Source of the DNA: Winogradskya humida
GTDB taxonomy: Bacteria > Actinomycetota > Actinomycetes > Mycobacteriales > Micromonosporaceae
Assembly (NCBI RefSeq): GCF_016862215.1
Contig: NZ_BOMN01000063.1
Span: 1-64,000 of the forward strand
Length of the DNA stretch: 64,000 nucleotides
Reading direction: 5' to 3'
Positions 16,099 through 25,288 of the stretch are shown here, one piece after another. Each line of letters begins with the position of its first letter. Positions within the stretch are counted from its first letter, which is position 1. The translations under genes and the position numbers were made by a program. The notes under the pieces were generated by a model. The model worked only from the letters and a program-made list of their open reading frames with translations, was not told where the DNA came from and ran no database searches.

Positions 16099-17600
16099 CC
16101 GCAACTATGGATCCCCAGGAACGTGCCCGGACCACCAGTCTTGCCATGCGCCACGCGCTGACGATGCAGCCCGACGCGCGGCGCGTGGTGATCAAGCTCT
16201 TCGTGCCCGGCGAGGACGCGCAGCTCGTGCAGAACCGCGCGTCCAGCCTCATCGAGCGGATGTTGCGGCTCGACGAGGACGAGATCGCCCGGCTGCTCGA
16301 CGACGTGCTCACCCGGTTCGCGGGACGTCACCACGACCTGCTCACGACGTTCAGCCATCACTTCGACCTGGTGCACCACCGGGTCCCGCCGGATGCCGAG
16401 CTCTCGCCGAACGCCCGGATGCTGATCGGTGCGTACTTCAGCCATGAGTACGCCATCGAGGCCGCGGCGCTGTGCAACCCGTCGATGGTGCCGCACCCGG
16501 ATCAGAGCGGGCTGCAGCCGGGCGAGCTCAGGGCCGCGATCAGCCTCCGCCAGATCGGCGAGGGTCACATCTCGTCCATCGGCTTCTGCTCGGCGGTGCT
16601 CGGCCCGGACGACAACTTCCGGCTCGAGGACCGCGACGGCCCGCTCCTGGTCGGCGAGCGGACCGGGGCACGCCACCAGCGCGACGCGCTCGCCGCCGGC
16701 CTGGCCGAGCTGGAGCTCGACAACGAGCTCTCGGCGACCGTGCTGGCCGCGCTGCCGGAGAGCTACAGCGAGGAGGAGTTCGAGGACGTCCTCGGTCACC
16801 TCCCGGGTGAGCTGCTGGCCCGCCCGACCACCGGGGAGACGCTGGCGTTCCTGCGCGAGATCGTGGCCACCGATTACGCGGTCGCCTTCCCGGCCACGGT
16901 CCCGCTGCACCAGCGCGTGCTCTGGCCGGCCGCCCCGGCCGAGAGCAACGGCATGGAGGACGCCCGGTTCGTGCAGACGGAGGACGCGGAGGGACGGATC
17001 ACCTACGCCGCCACCTACACCGCGTACGACGGCAGGCAGATCGCCGGCCGCATGCTGCAGACCCGCGACCTGCGTCATTTCGAGGTCACCGCCCTTCGGG
17101 GCCCCGCCGCGCGCAACAAGGGCATGGCGCTGTTCCCCCGCGCGGTCAACGGTCGTCACCTGGCCCTGTGCCGCTCCGACGGCGAGACCCTCGGCCTCAG
17201 CGAACGCGACGAGTCCAACCGCTGGCACGCGGCGGTGCCCCTGCTCATGCCGCACCGGGGCTGGGATCTCATCCAGGTCGGCAACTGCGGCTCGCCGGTG
17301 GAGACCAGCGACGGCTGGCTGGTGCTCACCCACGGGGTCGGTCCCATGCGCCGGTACGCGATCGGCGCCATGCTCCTCGACCTCGACAACCCGGAACGCG
17401 TGATCGCGGACCTGCCCCACGGCCTGCTGGAACCCGACGAGATCGAGCGCGAGGGCTACGTCCCGAACGTCGTCTACTCGTGCGGTGGCATGCTGCACGA
17501 CGGCCGCTTCTGGCTGCCCTACGGCGCGAGCGACGTACGCGTCGGCTTCGCCAGCATCTCCATCGACCGCCTGCTCGGGGCCATGGTTCCGGTCTCCTGA
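16095..17600 (+). CDS. GH130-family beta-mannoside phosphorylase/hydrolase
   Basis: A 501-residue protein from GTG 16095 (an upstream ATG at 16053 lies inside the preceding gene). Residues 1-170 are a mostly helical extension absent from short GH130 enzymes. The five-bladed propeller follows, with SNGMEDARFVQ holding the conserved Glu-Asp-Ala-Arg signature, then YAATYTAYDGRQIAGRML, and YVPNVVYSCGGMLHDGRFWL with LPYGASD near the C-terminus. GH130 enzymes act on beta-mannosides by phosphorolysis or hydrolysis; which applies here is not clear. A strong terminator follows directly. Confidence 0.88.
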   Translation: MTATMDPQERARTTSLAMRHALTMQPDARRVVIKLFVPGEDAQLVQNRASSLIERMLRLDEDEIARLLDDVLTRFAGRHHDLLTTFSHHFDLVHHRVPPDAELSPNARMLIGAYFSHEYAIEAAALCNPSMVPHPDQSGLQPGELRAAISLRQIGEGHISSIGFCSAVLGPDDNFRLEDRDGPLLVGERTGARHQRDALAAGLAELELDNELSATVLAALPESYSEEEFEDVLGHLPGELLARPTTGETLAFLREIVATDYAVAFPATVPLHQRVLWPAAPAESNGMEDARFVQTEDAEGRITYAATYTAYDGRQIAGRMLQTRDLRHFEVTALRGPAARNKGMALFPRAVNGRHLALCRSDGETLGLSERDESNRWHAAVPLLMPHRGWDLIQVGNCGSPVETSDGWLVLTHGVGPMRRYAIGAMLLDLDNPERVIADLPHGLLEPDEIEREGYVPNVVYSCGGMLHDGRFWLPYGASDVRVGFASISIDRLLGAMVPVS

Positions 17601-17606
17601 TCAGCC

Positions 17607-17644
17607 GCAGCGCCGCCCCGGTCCGCGGATCGGGGCGGCGCTGC
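17607..17644 (+). terminator. Terminator after the GH130 operon
   Basis: A perfect 14-bp inverted repeat (gcagcgccgccccg and its complement) with a 10-base loop, followed by gttaaatt. It starts six bases after the GH130 stop. Confidence 0.85.
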
Positions 17645-17659
17645 GTTAAATTCACGTAC

Positions 17660-18742
17660 ATGGATGGAAAAGGCACCACGCGGCGGGGAATCCTCAAGCT
17701 CGGCGGCGCCGCGGCAGTCACCGCGGTAACGGGGACCGAAGCGATCACCGGCCACGAGGCGTCACCGGCCGGCTTCCATCTCGGCACGTACACCTCGGCG
17801 GGCGGCCCCGGCATCGCCGCCGGCCATCTCGACCCCACGACCGGCCGGCCCGCCGTCGAGAGCAGCACCGCCGTCGTACCCGAGGCTTCCTGGCTGGCCA
17901 ATAGCGCCGCCGGCAGCATTCTCTACGCGATCAGCGAGCAGGAACGCGGGACGATCAGCGCCCTCACGCCCGCGCTGGACCTGCTCGGCACGGTGGCCAC
18001 GGGCAACGGCCCGGCACATGTGGCCGTACACCCCGATGGGTCGTTCTTGTTCGTCTCGCTCTATGGCGAGGGCGCCGTGGTCACCCACCCGATCAACGCC
18101 GACGGCACCCCCGCTGCAGCCACGGACAGGCGCTCCCACGGCACGGGCGCGCACGCGCATCAGGTCGTCGTTGATCCCCTCGGCGCCTACGTCCTCGCCG
18201 TCGACCTGGGCCGGGACACGGTCTTCACCTACGCGCTCGACCGCCGGGCGGGCTCCCTCACCGAGGTCACCCGCGTTGAGCTCCCGGCCGGCAGTGGGCC
18301 TCGCCACCTGGTCTTCCACCCGTCCGGCACGGTCGCTTACCTGGCCAACGAGCTCAATTCGACCGTGACCGTCTGTTCGTACGCCGAGGGCGTCCTACAG
18401 CCCGGCCAGGTCGTGCCCGCCGCACCGGAAACCGGGGTGACCAACTACCCCGGCGAGATCGCGGTGTCCCCGGACGGCAGTCACGTCTACGTCAGCAACC
18501 GGGGCACGAACACCGTCGGCGTGTTCACCACCGGAGCCGACGGTACGACCCTCACGCGTGTGGCCGCCCCCTCGTGCGGCGGGGACTGGCCCCGGCACCT
18601 GGCGCTCGACCCGGCCGGCGAGCGGCTCTACGTGGCCAATCAGCGCTCGGGCACGATCGCCTGGTTGCCGCTCCTCGACGGCATCCCCGGCCAGGTCGGC
18701 GGCACTGTCGCCGCACCCGGGGCGGCCCAGATCCTCTTCTGA
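17660..18742 (+). CDS. Secreted lactonase-type beta-propeller protein (6-phosphogluconolactonase-like)
   Basis: A 360-residue protein. The N-terminus TTRRGILKLGGAAAVTAVTG carries a twin-arginine signal followed by a short hydrophobic stretch, so Tat export is likely. The mature part is a seven-bladed propeller of the lactonase/YkgB family with repeating blade ends such as NGPAHVAVHPDGSFLFVSLY, GPRHLVFHPSGTVAYLAN and WPRHLALDPAGERLYVANQ. Being exported, it is unlikely to serve the cytoplasmic pentose phosphate pathway and more likely acts on an extracellular lactone or serves as a scaffold. It converges on the methyltransferase gene with six bases between the stops. Confidence 0.85.
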   Translation: MDGKGTTRRGILKLGGAAAVTAVTGTEAITGHEASPAGFHLGTYTSAGGPGIAAGHLDPTTGRPAVESSTAVVPEASWLANSAAGSILYAISEQERGTISALTPALDLLGTVATGNGPAHVAVHPDGSFLFVSLYGEGAVVTHPINADGTPAAATDRRSHGTGAHAHQVVVDPLGAYVLAVDLGRDTVFTYALDRRAGSLTEVTRVELPAGSGPRHLVFHPSGTVAYLANELNSTVTVCSYAEGVLQPGQVVPAAPETGVTNYPGEIAVSPDGSHVYVSNRGTNTVGVFTTGADGTTLTRVAAPSCGGDWPRHLALDPAGERLYVANQRSGTIAWLPLLDGIPGQVGGTVAAPGAAQILF

Positions 18743-18748
18743 GCAGGG

Positions 18749-19609
18749 TCAGACCGTGCCGCAGGCCACCCAGATGGTCAGCACCGCGAGGAAGTCGCCG
18801 CGCTCGCCGGCCGCGGCGACCTGGTCGAGCCAGGCGGCCCGCAGACCGGCCGGGGCCTTCCACGTCTCCTCGGGCACGCCCGCATTGATCATGGGCAGCA
18901 CCACGGCGGCCGAGGCCGGATCGGGGAAGTAACAGGTCACCGGGGTGGCCGTGACCTCGCGCAGCCCGTGGTCCAGGAGACGACGGCGAAGCGTACGGCC
19001 CAGGTCGTCCTGCACCGGGGTGAGCGGACCCCGCGCGTGCTCGATGACCGCCCTGGCCAGCGCGCTGTCGACGCCGTCGAAGGCCAGCGAGGTCCAGTCG
19101 GTGTCGATCAGGCAGACGCGGCCGCCGGTGCGGGTCACCCGGGCCAGTTCGGCGATCGCGCGGCCGGGGTCGTCGACGTGCTGCAGCACCCGCTCGCACC
19201 AGACGCCGTCGAAGCTCTCGTCGGCGAGGTCGAGGGCGCCGATGTCCCCGGCGACATAGCTGATCTCGCCGCCCTGGTGCCGCTCCCGCGCCGCCGCGAG
19301 CGTTGCCGCCGACCGATCCAGCGCCACGACCTCGCCACTTTGAGCGCCATCGGCCGAGACGCCGCCGGCCGAGACGCCTGGAGCGACCGCGGCGGCCAGT
19401 TCGCGTGAGACGTCGCCGGTGCCGCAGCCCGCGTCGAGCAGCCGCTGGCCCGGGGCGGGGCGCAGCGCCTCCCAGGCGGTGTGCCGCACGCGGCGGATCT
19501 CCGGGTGACGTGACATCGCCTCGAGGGCCGCCACCAGCATGGCGAGCATGGCGGGCGACGTCCGGTCGAGGTCCGCGAACGGGGTTCGTTCCAGCTGAGC
19601 GGGCTCCAT
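18749..19609 (-). CDS. Class I SAM-dependent methyltransferase
   Basis: A 286-residue methyltransferase of the UbiE/type 11 group. Motif I is RLLDAGCGTGDVSRELA, the acidic loop is VVALDRSAATL, motif II is VAGDIGALDLADESFDGVWC, and the post motif is ELARVTRTGGRVCLIDTDW. A Ser/Gly/Ala insertion between motif I and the acidic loop (AAVAPGVSAGGVSADGAQSG) contains a short duplication. The substrate is unknown. The ATG at 19609 fits the family. It is divergent from the GGDEF/EAL gene at 19708. Confidence 0.88.
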   Translation of the reverse strand: MEPAQLERTPFADLDRTSPAMLAMLVAALEAMSRHPEIRRVRHTAWEALRPAPGQRLLDAGCGTGDVSRELAAAVAPGVSAGGVSADGAQSGEVVALDRSAATLAAARERHQGGEISYVAGDIGALDLADESFDGVWCERVLQHVDDPGRAIAELARVTRTGGRVCLIDTDWTSLAFDGVDSALARAVIEHARGPLTPVQDDLGRTLRRRLLDHGLREVTATPVTCYFPDPASAAVVLPMINAGVPEETWKAPAGLRAAWLDQVAAAGERGDFLAVLTIWVACGTV

Positions 19610-19707
19610 GGCGCCATATTGACGCGGCCGGCGGCGCGGTGCAGGCGGCCGTCAACCTTCCGACACGGAAGCCTCACTTTCGGTGGCGATCTACCGATCA
19701 GGCTGGC

Positions 19708-21918
19708 GTGCGCCGCTGGCAGGATGTCATCCCGACCACGACGCTGGGCCGGGTCCGGCTCGGCGCGGTGGCACTGTCGCTCGTCAGCCTGATCACCGAG
19801 ACCGGGCAGATCGGGGCGACCACCGGATCGCCGCTCTGGGACACGCTGGCCCGGGTTTCGCTGGCCGTGCTCGGCCTCGGGTTCGTGCTCACCTACGCGC
19901 TCGGCCGCACCTGGCTCCTCGACCCGATCGTGCTGCCGGCGCTGGTGGCCGTCGCGGGGTCGGCGCTCAAGGACCCGATCGCCACGATCGGTCTGACCAT
20001 GGTGCTGCTGATGGTCCAGTCGTTGTACGGCTCGTTCCGGTCCTGGGCGGTCCGGTCGTTCTTCGGCATGTTGTCGCTGCCGGCCGCGCTCATCGCCGCA
20101 CCCACCCCGGTCGGCGCGATCATGGACCTCGGGCGGTCGGCTCAGCTCGTACCCCAGATCGTGCTCGTCACCGCCCTGACCCGGGCCATCTACTCCGCGC
20201 TGCGCCGCCAGGAACAGGCCGCCGCCCGGGACGCCCTGCTCGCGCGGGCCGGCAACGAGGTCCTCGCCGCCACCGACATCGCGACCGTGCACCGCATCGC
20301 GCTGGAGACCTCTCAGGGGATCATCGCGTTCGCCCCCGGTGTCGCCGTGGTGCTGGTGGCCAGGACCGACGACGGCCTGCTCGTCGCCGGAACGGTCGGC
20401 GAGATTCAGGACCTCACCGGTCAGATCCTGCCGCTGAGCACCCTGACCGACCCGGCGTCCGCCCTGGCCACGACCGCGCCACGAATGCGGCACTGGCAGG
20501 TGGAGGAGCTGCTCACCGGTCAGCGATACCGGCTGATCGGGGGCGTGCACCGCGTGCCCGAGCCCGTACATGACGCCTTCCGCACGCTCGGCACCCAGGT
20601 CCGGCTCGGCGAGGCCAACCTGCGCTCGCACGCCGAGCTCGACCACCAGGCCAACCATGACAGCCTCACCCAGCTGCCGACGCGGGCGAAATTCTTCCGA
20701 GAGCTGATCAACGCGGTCGACAACAGTACGCCCGGAGCAGTCGCCCTGCTCAACATCGACCTCGACGACTTCAAGCAGGTCAACGACGTCTACGGCCATC
20801 CCGCCGGTGACGAGCTGCTGGTCCGGGTCGCCGAGCGCATCGCCGAGGCAGGCGGCGCGCATGGTGTCGCGGGGCGCCTCGGCGGCGACGAGTTCGTCCT
20901 GATGCTGACCGGTCTGAAGGATCCGGTCGAGGCCGAGCAGACCGCTGAGTTGCTCTGTTCGCGGCTGGTCCAGCCCATGCGACTGACGGCCGCCACCGTA
21001 CGCGTCGGTGCGAGCATCGGCGTCGCCCTGAGCGCACCCCGGACCACCGCCGCCGAGCTGACCCGCCGCGCCGACATCGCCATGTACTCCGCCAAGGCCC
21101 GGGGCAAGAACCGGGTCGAGATCTTCAACCCGGTCGAGCACGGCGAGGTCGCGCGGCACCGGACCCTGGAGGACCAGCTTCCGTACGCGATAGAGCGCGG
21201 CGAGATCCACGTCTACTACCAGCCGTACCTGGATCTGGGCACCGGCACCTGGGCCGGCGTCGAGGCGCTGGTGCAGTGGCAGCACCCGACGTTCGGTGAC
21301 GTGGACTGCCGCGAGCTGCTGAACCTCGCCGAACGCACGGGCGACCTCGCGCTGATGACCGCGTACTTCCTGCGCAAGGTCGCCGCGCAGCTCGCGCCGA
21401 TGCCCACCGGCGCCACGACGCGCATCGGCATGAACCTCAGCGCCCACCAGCTCTTCGACCCGCGCTTCGCCGACACCGTCCTGGACACGCTCGCGGAGTG
21501 CGGGCTCGAACCGTCGCGGCTGGCGCTGGAGATCGTCGAGTCGGAGCACATCGACGACGCCCGGGCCCGGCTGCAACTGGACCGGCTCGCGGCGTGCGGC
21601 GTACGGATCGCACTGGACGACTTCGGGACCGGTTACGTGTCGCTGGCCTCGCTGCGGGCGTTCCCGATCCACCAGCTCAAGATCGACGGGGCGTTCCTCG
21701 ACGGCGATCCGGCGGCCCTGGACCTGGTGCTGTCGGTCGGCAACCTGCTCGGCACGGAGACCGTCGTGCAGGGTGTCACCACCGCGGAGCAGCTCGACCG
21801 GCTGCGCCGGACCTCCGCCACCGCGGGCCAGGGCCCCTTGATCGCCCCGATCATGACGGCCGCCGCACTCGCCACCCTGCTGACCGACGGCCACGCCCCG
21901 ATCCCGGGCCGTGCCTGA
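19708..21918 (+). CDS. Membrane GGDEF-EAL protein with degenerate EAL motifs
   Basis: Read from GTG 19708, 736 residues; the frame is open upstream but that part lies over the methyltransferase gene. Residues about 10-165 hold five to six membrane helices, about 170-310 a GAF-like segment, about 315-480 a GGDEF domain with intact LGGDEF but no RxxD site upstream, and about 490-725 an EAL domain. EALVQW and DDFGTGYVSL are present. The late motif that is normally AEGVET reads VQGVTT, losing two acidic residues usually needed for phosphodiesterase activity. The GGDEF half may be active while EAL binds without cleaving; this is inference. Confidence 0.82.
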   Translation: MRRWQDVIPTTTLGRVRLGAVALSLVSLITETGQIGATTGSPLWDTLARVSLAVLGLGFVLTYALGRTWLLDPIVLPALVAVAGSALKDPIATIGLTMVLLMVQSLYGSFRSWAVRSFFGMLSLPAALIAAPTPVGAIMDLGRSAQLVPQIVLVTALTRAIYSALRRQEQAAARDALLARAGNEVLAATDIATVHRIALETSQGIIAFAPGVAVVLVARTDDGLLVAGTVGEIQDLTGQILPLSTLTDPASALATTAPRMRHWQVEELLTGQRYRLIGGVHRVPEPVHDAFRTLGTQVRLGEANLRSHAELDHQANHDSLTQLPTRAKFFRELINAVDNSTPGAVALLNIDLDDFKQVNDVYGHPAGDELLVRVAERIAEAGGAHGVAGRLGGDEFVLMLTGLKDPVEAEQTAELLCSRLVQPMRLTAATVRVGASIGVALSAPRTTAAELTRRADIAMYSAKARGKNRVEIFNPVEHGEVARHRTLEDQLPYAIERGEIHVYYQPYLDLGTGTWAGVEALVQWQHPTFGDVDCRELLNLAERTGDLALMTAYFLRKVAAQLAPMPTGATTRIGMNLSAHQLFDPRFADTVLDTLAECGLEPSRLALEIVESEHIDDARARLQLDRLAACGVRIALDDFGTGYVSLASLRAFPIHQLKIDGAFLDGDPAALDLVLSVGNLLGTETVVQGVTTAEQLDRLRRTSATAGQGPLIAPIMTAAALATLLTDGHAPIPGRA

Positions 21919-22035
21919 GACCCCCGGGACGGGGTGGGCTGATGTGGTTGATGAGTAAACGCTGACTGTGGCGAAGATCAGATCCATGGCTTCGCGGCAT
22001 GGCTCGCGGGGGTCCTGGTTTGTAAGATCCGAAAC

Positions 22036-23061
22036 ATGACGGCAACAAGGATCGGACTGGTCGGGTTCGGAGCGGGCGGGCGAATTTTTCATGCCCCGCT
22101 CATCGCGGCCGCGGAGGACGTTGAGTTTGCCGGTGTGGTCACCCGGTCCGCCGAGCGGCGGGAGGAGCTGGCCAAGCTGTTCCCGGGGGTCCCCGCGTAC
22201 GACACGGTGGCCGATCTAGCCGCTGCCGGTGTCGATGCCGTGACGGTGTCGACACCCGCTGACACCCACGCCGGCCTGGCGAAGGAGGCCATCGGGCTGG
22301 GGCTGGCCGTCGTGGTCGACAAGCCGTTCGCGCTGGACGCCGAGGCCGCCCGGGAGATCACCACGCTCGCCGCCGACGCCGGTGTGCTGCTCAGCGTCTA
22401 CCAGAACCGGCGCTACGACTCCGACCTGTTGACCGTCCAGCGACTCATCCGCGAGGGCGCGCTCGGTGACGTCCGGCGCTTCGAGTCCCGTTTCGAGCGC
22501 TTCGCCCCCGATCGTCAGCCCCCGGCGGCCGGCGGCGGAACCCTGCTCGACTTCGGCGCCCACCTCGTCGACCAGGCCCACCTCCTTTTCGGACCTTCCA
22601 CCAGGGTGTACGCCGAACTGCGCAGCGACACCCCCGACGACCTCGACAGCGACTTCTTCGTGGCGCTGCACCACGAGAGCGGCGTCGAGTCGCACCTCTG
22701 GGGCAGCTGGCGCCAGGCCGCGCCGGGCCCACGGTTCCGGGTCAGCGGCACCACCGGCACCTACATCATCGACGGGCTCGACGGCCAGGAGGCAGCGCTG
22801 AAGGCCGGCCGCTCCCCCGCCGCCCTCGGCGAGCGCTGGGGTGTCGAGGCGGAGCACGCCTGGGGCCGCCTCTACCGCGGCGCGACCGGAGCACCGGTGC
22901 GCAGCGACCGCGGCCGCTGGGACGAGTTCTACCCGGCGTTCGGCAAGGCCGTCCGCGGCGAAGGTCCGCTGCCCGTCGACCCGTGGGACTCCGTCCGCAA
23001 CATGGAGGTCCTCGACGCCGCCCGCATCAGCGCCACCTCCGGCAAAACCATCACCCTCTGA
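22036..23061 (+). CDS. Gfo/Idh/MocA family NAD(P)-dependent oxidoreductase
   Basis: A 341-residue two-domain oxidoreductase. The Rossmann fold starts RIGLVGFGAGGRIFHAPLIA, the family lysine motif is VVDKPFALDA (replacing EKP), and the C-terminal sheet domain includes GGGTLLDFGAHLVDQAHLLF with the catalytic Asp/His region. It acts on sugars or inositols; the substrate is undetermined. The ATG is near the family start. A hairpin terminator follows the stop by seven bases. Confidence 0.9.
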   Translation: MTATRIGLVGFGAGGRIFHAPLIAAAEDVEFAGVVTRSAERREELAKLFPGVPAYDTVADLAAAGVDAVTVSTPADTHAGLAKEAIGLGLAVVVDKPFALDAEAAREITTLAADAGVLLSVYQNRRYDSDLLTVQRLIREGALGDVRRFESRFERFAPDRQPPAAGGGTLLDFGAHLVDQAHLLFGPSTRVYAELRSDTPDDLDSDFFVALHHESGVESHLWGSWRQAAPGPRFRVSGTTGTYIIDGLDGQEAALKAGRSPAALGERWGVEAEHAWGRLYRGATGAPVRSDRGRWDEFYPAFGKAVRGEGPLPVDPWDSVRNMEVLDAARISATSGKTITL

Positions 23062-23068
23062 CAGCGTC

Positions 23069-23099
23069 GACGCCGCCGGGGATCACCCCCGGCGGCGTC
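23069..23099. terminator. Hairpin terminator between convergent genes
   Basis: GACGCCGCCGGGG (23069-23081) pairs with CCCCGGCGGCGTC (23087-23099) across a five-base loop. It lies between the Gfo/Idh gene and the convergent amidohydrolase gene and may serve both. No T-run follows. Confidence 0.75.
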
Positions 23100-23122
23100 C
23101 ACAAAGCACCCACAAAGCACCC

Positions 23123-24037
23123 TCAGAATTGCCGCGGCTGAACTTCCGGCCCGAGCACCCGAGCGGTCGCCAGCGAATCGGCAAAACCCCCGGCTGAAAG
23201 GTCGAGACCACCCGGCACCCAGCACGACTCGACCGCGCCGCAACCCGTCACCGCGCTGAGATCGCCGCCGAAGCCCGTCGCCGCGGTGAAGTCGCTGTCG
23301 GAGCCCGTCATCGCGGTGAGGATGTCGGAGGGGGAAAGGCCCGCGAGTTGCAGTGCGCGGATTTCGCGGGCGTTGACTCCGAGCGGCAACGGCCCGTTCC
23401 CCAAGTCGGTGCCGTAGCGCACCTTTCCCGCGTACGAGACGAATTGCCGCAGGTTGGCGATGGCGGTCTCGCGTGCCGGGGTTGACGTTCCCCAGCCGTG
23501 GATGTCGATGGTGCTGATCCAGGTCATCCGCGCAGCGCAGTCGCGCACCAGTCCCGCGTCGAGCAATTCCGTCCACGGCGTGTGCGCGAGCATGTCCGCA
23601 CCCGCCTCGAGCGCGGCCTCGACCGTTCCCGGCCCTTCGGCGTGCACGACCACCGGCAGCTCCCGCGAATGTGCCGCCGTGACCAGCGCGGACAGCGTCG
23701 ACGCCGGCAACATCGGCCCGCCGGCGTGAGCAGTCACCTTGATGAGCGTGGCACCGAAAGCATGTGCCTCGGCGACCGCGTCCGCCGCATCGGCGGGCGA
23801 ACGGATTTCCCGGCAACTGTCCGGCGGCACCCAGGAACGGTCGGTGGGATAGCCGCCAGGGGCGGTCAGGAACGGTCCCGCGAATCGTTCGATCAGAAAC
23901 GGCGTCACTGCGGACGGATTCCCGCCGAGATCCCAGACACCCGAGATCCCGCCCGCGCGCAGGGTCGGCAGATGTAGCAGCTGGGCGTGGGCGTGCGCGT
24001 CGATCAGTCCCGGCAGAACTGTTCCCGGAAGGTTCAC
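23123..24037 (-). CDS. Amidohydrolase (imidazolonepropionase-like TIM barrel)
   Basis: A 304-residue protein from GTG 24037, which overlaps the kynU stop (GTGA). It has the amidohydrolase metal motif LPGLIDAHAHAQLLHL at the very N-terminus, the likely carbamylated or metal-bridging lysine in LIKVTAHAGG, histidines in VVVHAEGPG and MLAHTPW, and Asp in YGTDLGNGPLPLG. The N-terminal small beta domain of full-size relatives is missing, so the protein begins almost at the barrel. The C-terminus contains three 10-residue repeats (TAMTGSDSDF, TAATGFGGDL, SAVTGCGAVE). Coupling to kynU suggests a role in tryptophan/kynurenine or aryl-amide breakdown, unproved. Confidence 0.78.
   Translation of the reverse strand: MNLPGTVLPGLIDAHAHAQLLHLPTLRAGGISGVWDLGGNPSAVTPFLIERFAGPFLTAPGGYPTDRSWVPPDSCREIRSPADAADAVAEAHAFGATLIKVTAHAGGPMLPASTLSALVTAAHSRELPVVVHAEGPGTVEAALEAGADMLAHTPWTELLDAGLVRDCAARMTWISTIDIHGWGTSTPARETAIANLRQFVSYAGKVRYGTDLGNGPLPLGVNAREIRALQLAGLSPSDILTAMTGSDSDFTAATGFGGDLSAVTGCGAVESCWVPGGLDLSAGGFADSLATARVLGPEVQPRQF
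23240..23329. repeat. 30-bp in-frame repeat in the amidohydrolase C-terminus
   Basis: Three 30-bp units at 23240-23269, 23270-23299 and 23300-23329 share the core agcccgtcrycgcggtga. They encode ten-residue repeats and keep the frame. Confidence 0.7.
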
Positions 24038-25266
24038 AACAGGCTCCGCAGCGCGTCGAGACCGCGGTACACCTCGGCGAAACTGGTGCTCAGGGGTGCC
24101 GGCCCGATGCGAAGTCCGTCGGGCTGGCGGTAGTCCGGAATCACCCCGCGCTGCCACAACGGCTCGAGCAGTGCGGCGAATCCCTCGCGCCGCAGAGTCA
24201 CGTGCCCGCCTCGCCGTGCCGGATCGCGGGGGCTCGCCACCGTGACACCGTGCGGCACCAGCCATTCGTCCGCCAGGAGCAGCACGTAATCGGTGAGCTG
24301 CAGCGATTTCCGGCGCACGGCCTGAATGGTGGCGGTGGACAGCATGTCCAGGTTGGCGTCGAGCGGAACCATTCCGAGGATCGGCGGCGTGCCGCTCAGC
24401 AGCGCGCGGATCCCCGGCGCCGGCTCATATCCGGGGCCCATCTCGAACGACGCGCGGTGCCCCATCCAGCCGTGGATCGGCTGCCCTTCGACAACGTCGT
24501 GCAACGCGGATGCCACATAGGCGAATGCGGGTGCTCCCGGACCGCCGTTCAGGTATTTGTAGGTGCAGCCGACTGCGAAGTCGACACCCCAGTCGTCCAG
24601 CGAAAGCTCCACCGAACCCACTGAGTGCGACAGATCCCAGAGCGTCAACGCACCGGCGGCATGCGCGATCTCATTGACGGCGGCCGCGTCGGCGAGCCAG
24701 CCCGAACGATAGGCGACATGACTGAGCAGCACCAATGCCGTCGACGGGGTGACCGCCGCAGCGACCTGTTCCGGGGTGATACCGGCGGCGGGGTCGGTGT
24801 CGATCCAGACCAGGTCGAGATCGCATTCGGCCGCGATGCCTTCGACGATGTAGCGGTCGGTCGGGAAGTTGTCCGTGTCGACCACGATCTCGCGACGGCC
24901 GGGCCGGGCCGCGACCGCCGCGCGCGCCAATTTGTAGAGCAGCACCGTCGTGGAATCGGCGACCACCACCTGCCCCGGCGCCGCACCGAGCGCCGCCGAA
25001 CCCAGCCGGTCGCCGAGGCGTTCGGGCCAGGAGAGCCACGGATCGGCCGGCGAATTCCAGCCCCGGATCAACTGCCCGCCCCACTGCGTACGCACAAAGC
25101 TGTCCAGCAACGCAGCAGTCGCGCGCAACGGCCGACCGAGCGAATTCCCGTCGAGATACGAGACAACGTCGAAGTCGTCCGGCGCGAGGAACTGCTCGCG
25201 CAACGGTGCCAGGGGATCGGCCGCGTCAAATTCGAGCGCACGCGCCTGCAGGGAGGAGGAAGTCAC
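24034..25266 (-). CDS. kynU: Kynureninase
   Basis: A 410-residue PLP-dependent enzyme that cleaves kynurenine or 3-hydroxykynurenine to anthranilate or 3-hydroxyanthranilate and alanine. Family features: YLDGNSLGRPLRAT near residue 37, GWNSPADPWLSWPERLGDRL, VVVADSTTVLLYKL, LLSHVAYRSGWLAD, LWDLSHSVGSVELSL, and the cofactor lysine in CTYKYLNGGPG around residue 230. The start is a GTG at 25266. It lies 22 bp after ychJ and overlaps the amidohydrolase, in one apparent operon with merR first. No kynurenine formamidase or tryptophan dioxygenase is present nearby. Confidence 0.93.
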   Translation of the reverse strand: MTSSSLQARALEFDAADPLAPLREQFLAPDDFDVVSYLDGNSLGRPLRATAALLDSFVRTQWGGQLIRGWNSPADPWLSWPERLGDRLGSAALGAAPGQVVVADSTTVLLYKLARAAVAARPGRREIVVDTDNFPTDRYIVEGIAAECDLDLVWIDTDPAAGITPEQVAAAVTPSTALVLLSHVAYRSGWLADAAAVNEIAHAAGALTLWDLSHSVGSVELSLDDWGVDFAVGCTYKYLNGGPGAPAFAYVASALHDVVEGQPIHGWMGHRASFEMGPGYEPAPGIRALLSGTPPILGMVPLDANLDMLSTATIQAVRRKSLQLTDYVLLLADEWLVPHGVTVASPRDPARRGGHVTLRREGFAALLEPLWQRGVIPDYRQPDGLRIGPAPLSTSFAEVYRGLDALRSLL

Positions 25267-25288
25267 CCCGGTAGAAGATCACAGGAGG

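Noticed and set aside
19135..22092. Minus-strand open frame of 985 codons across the methyltransferase and second GGDEF/EAL gene
   Set aside because: Low-complexity composition typical of an antisense frame; both real genes are well supported on other frames.
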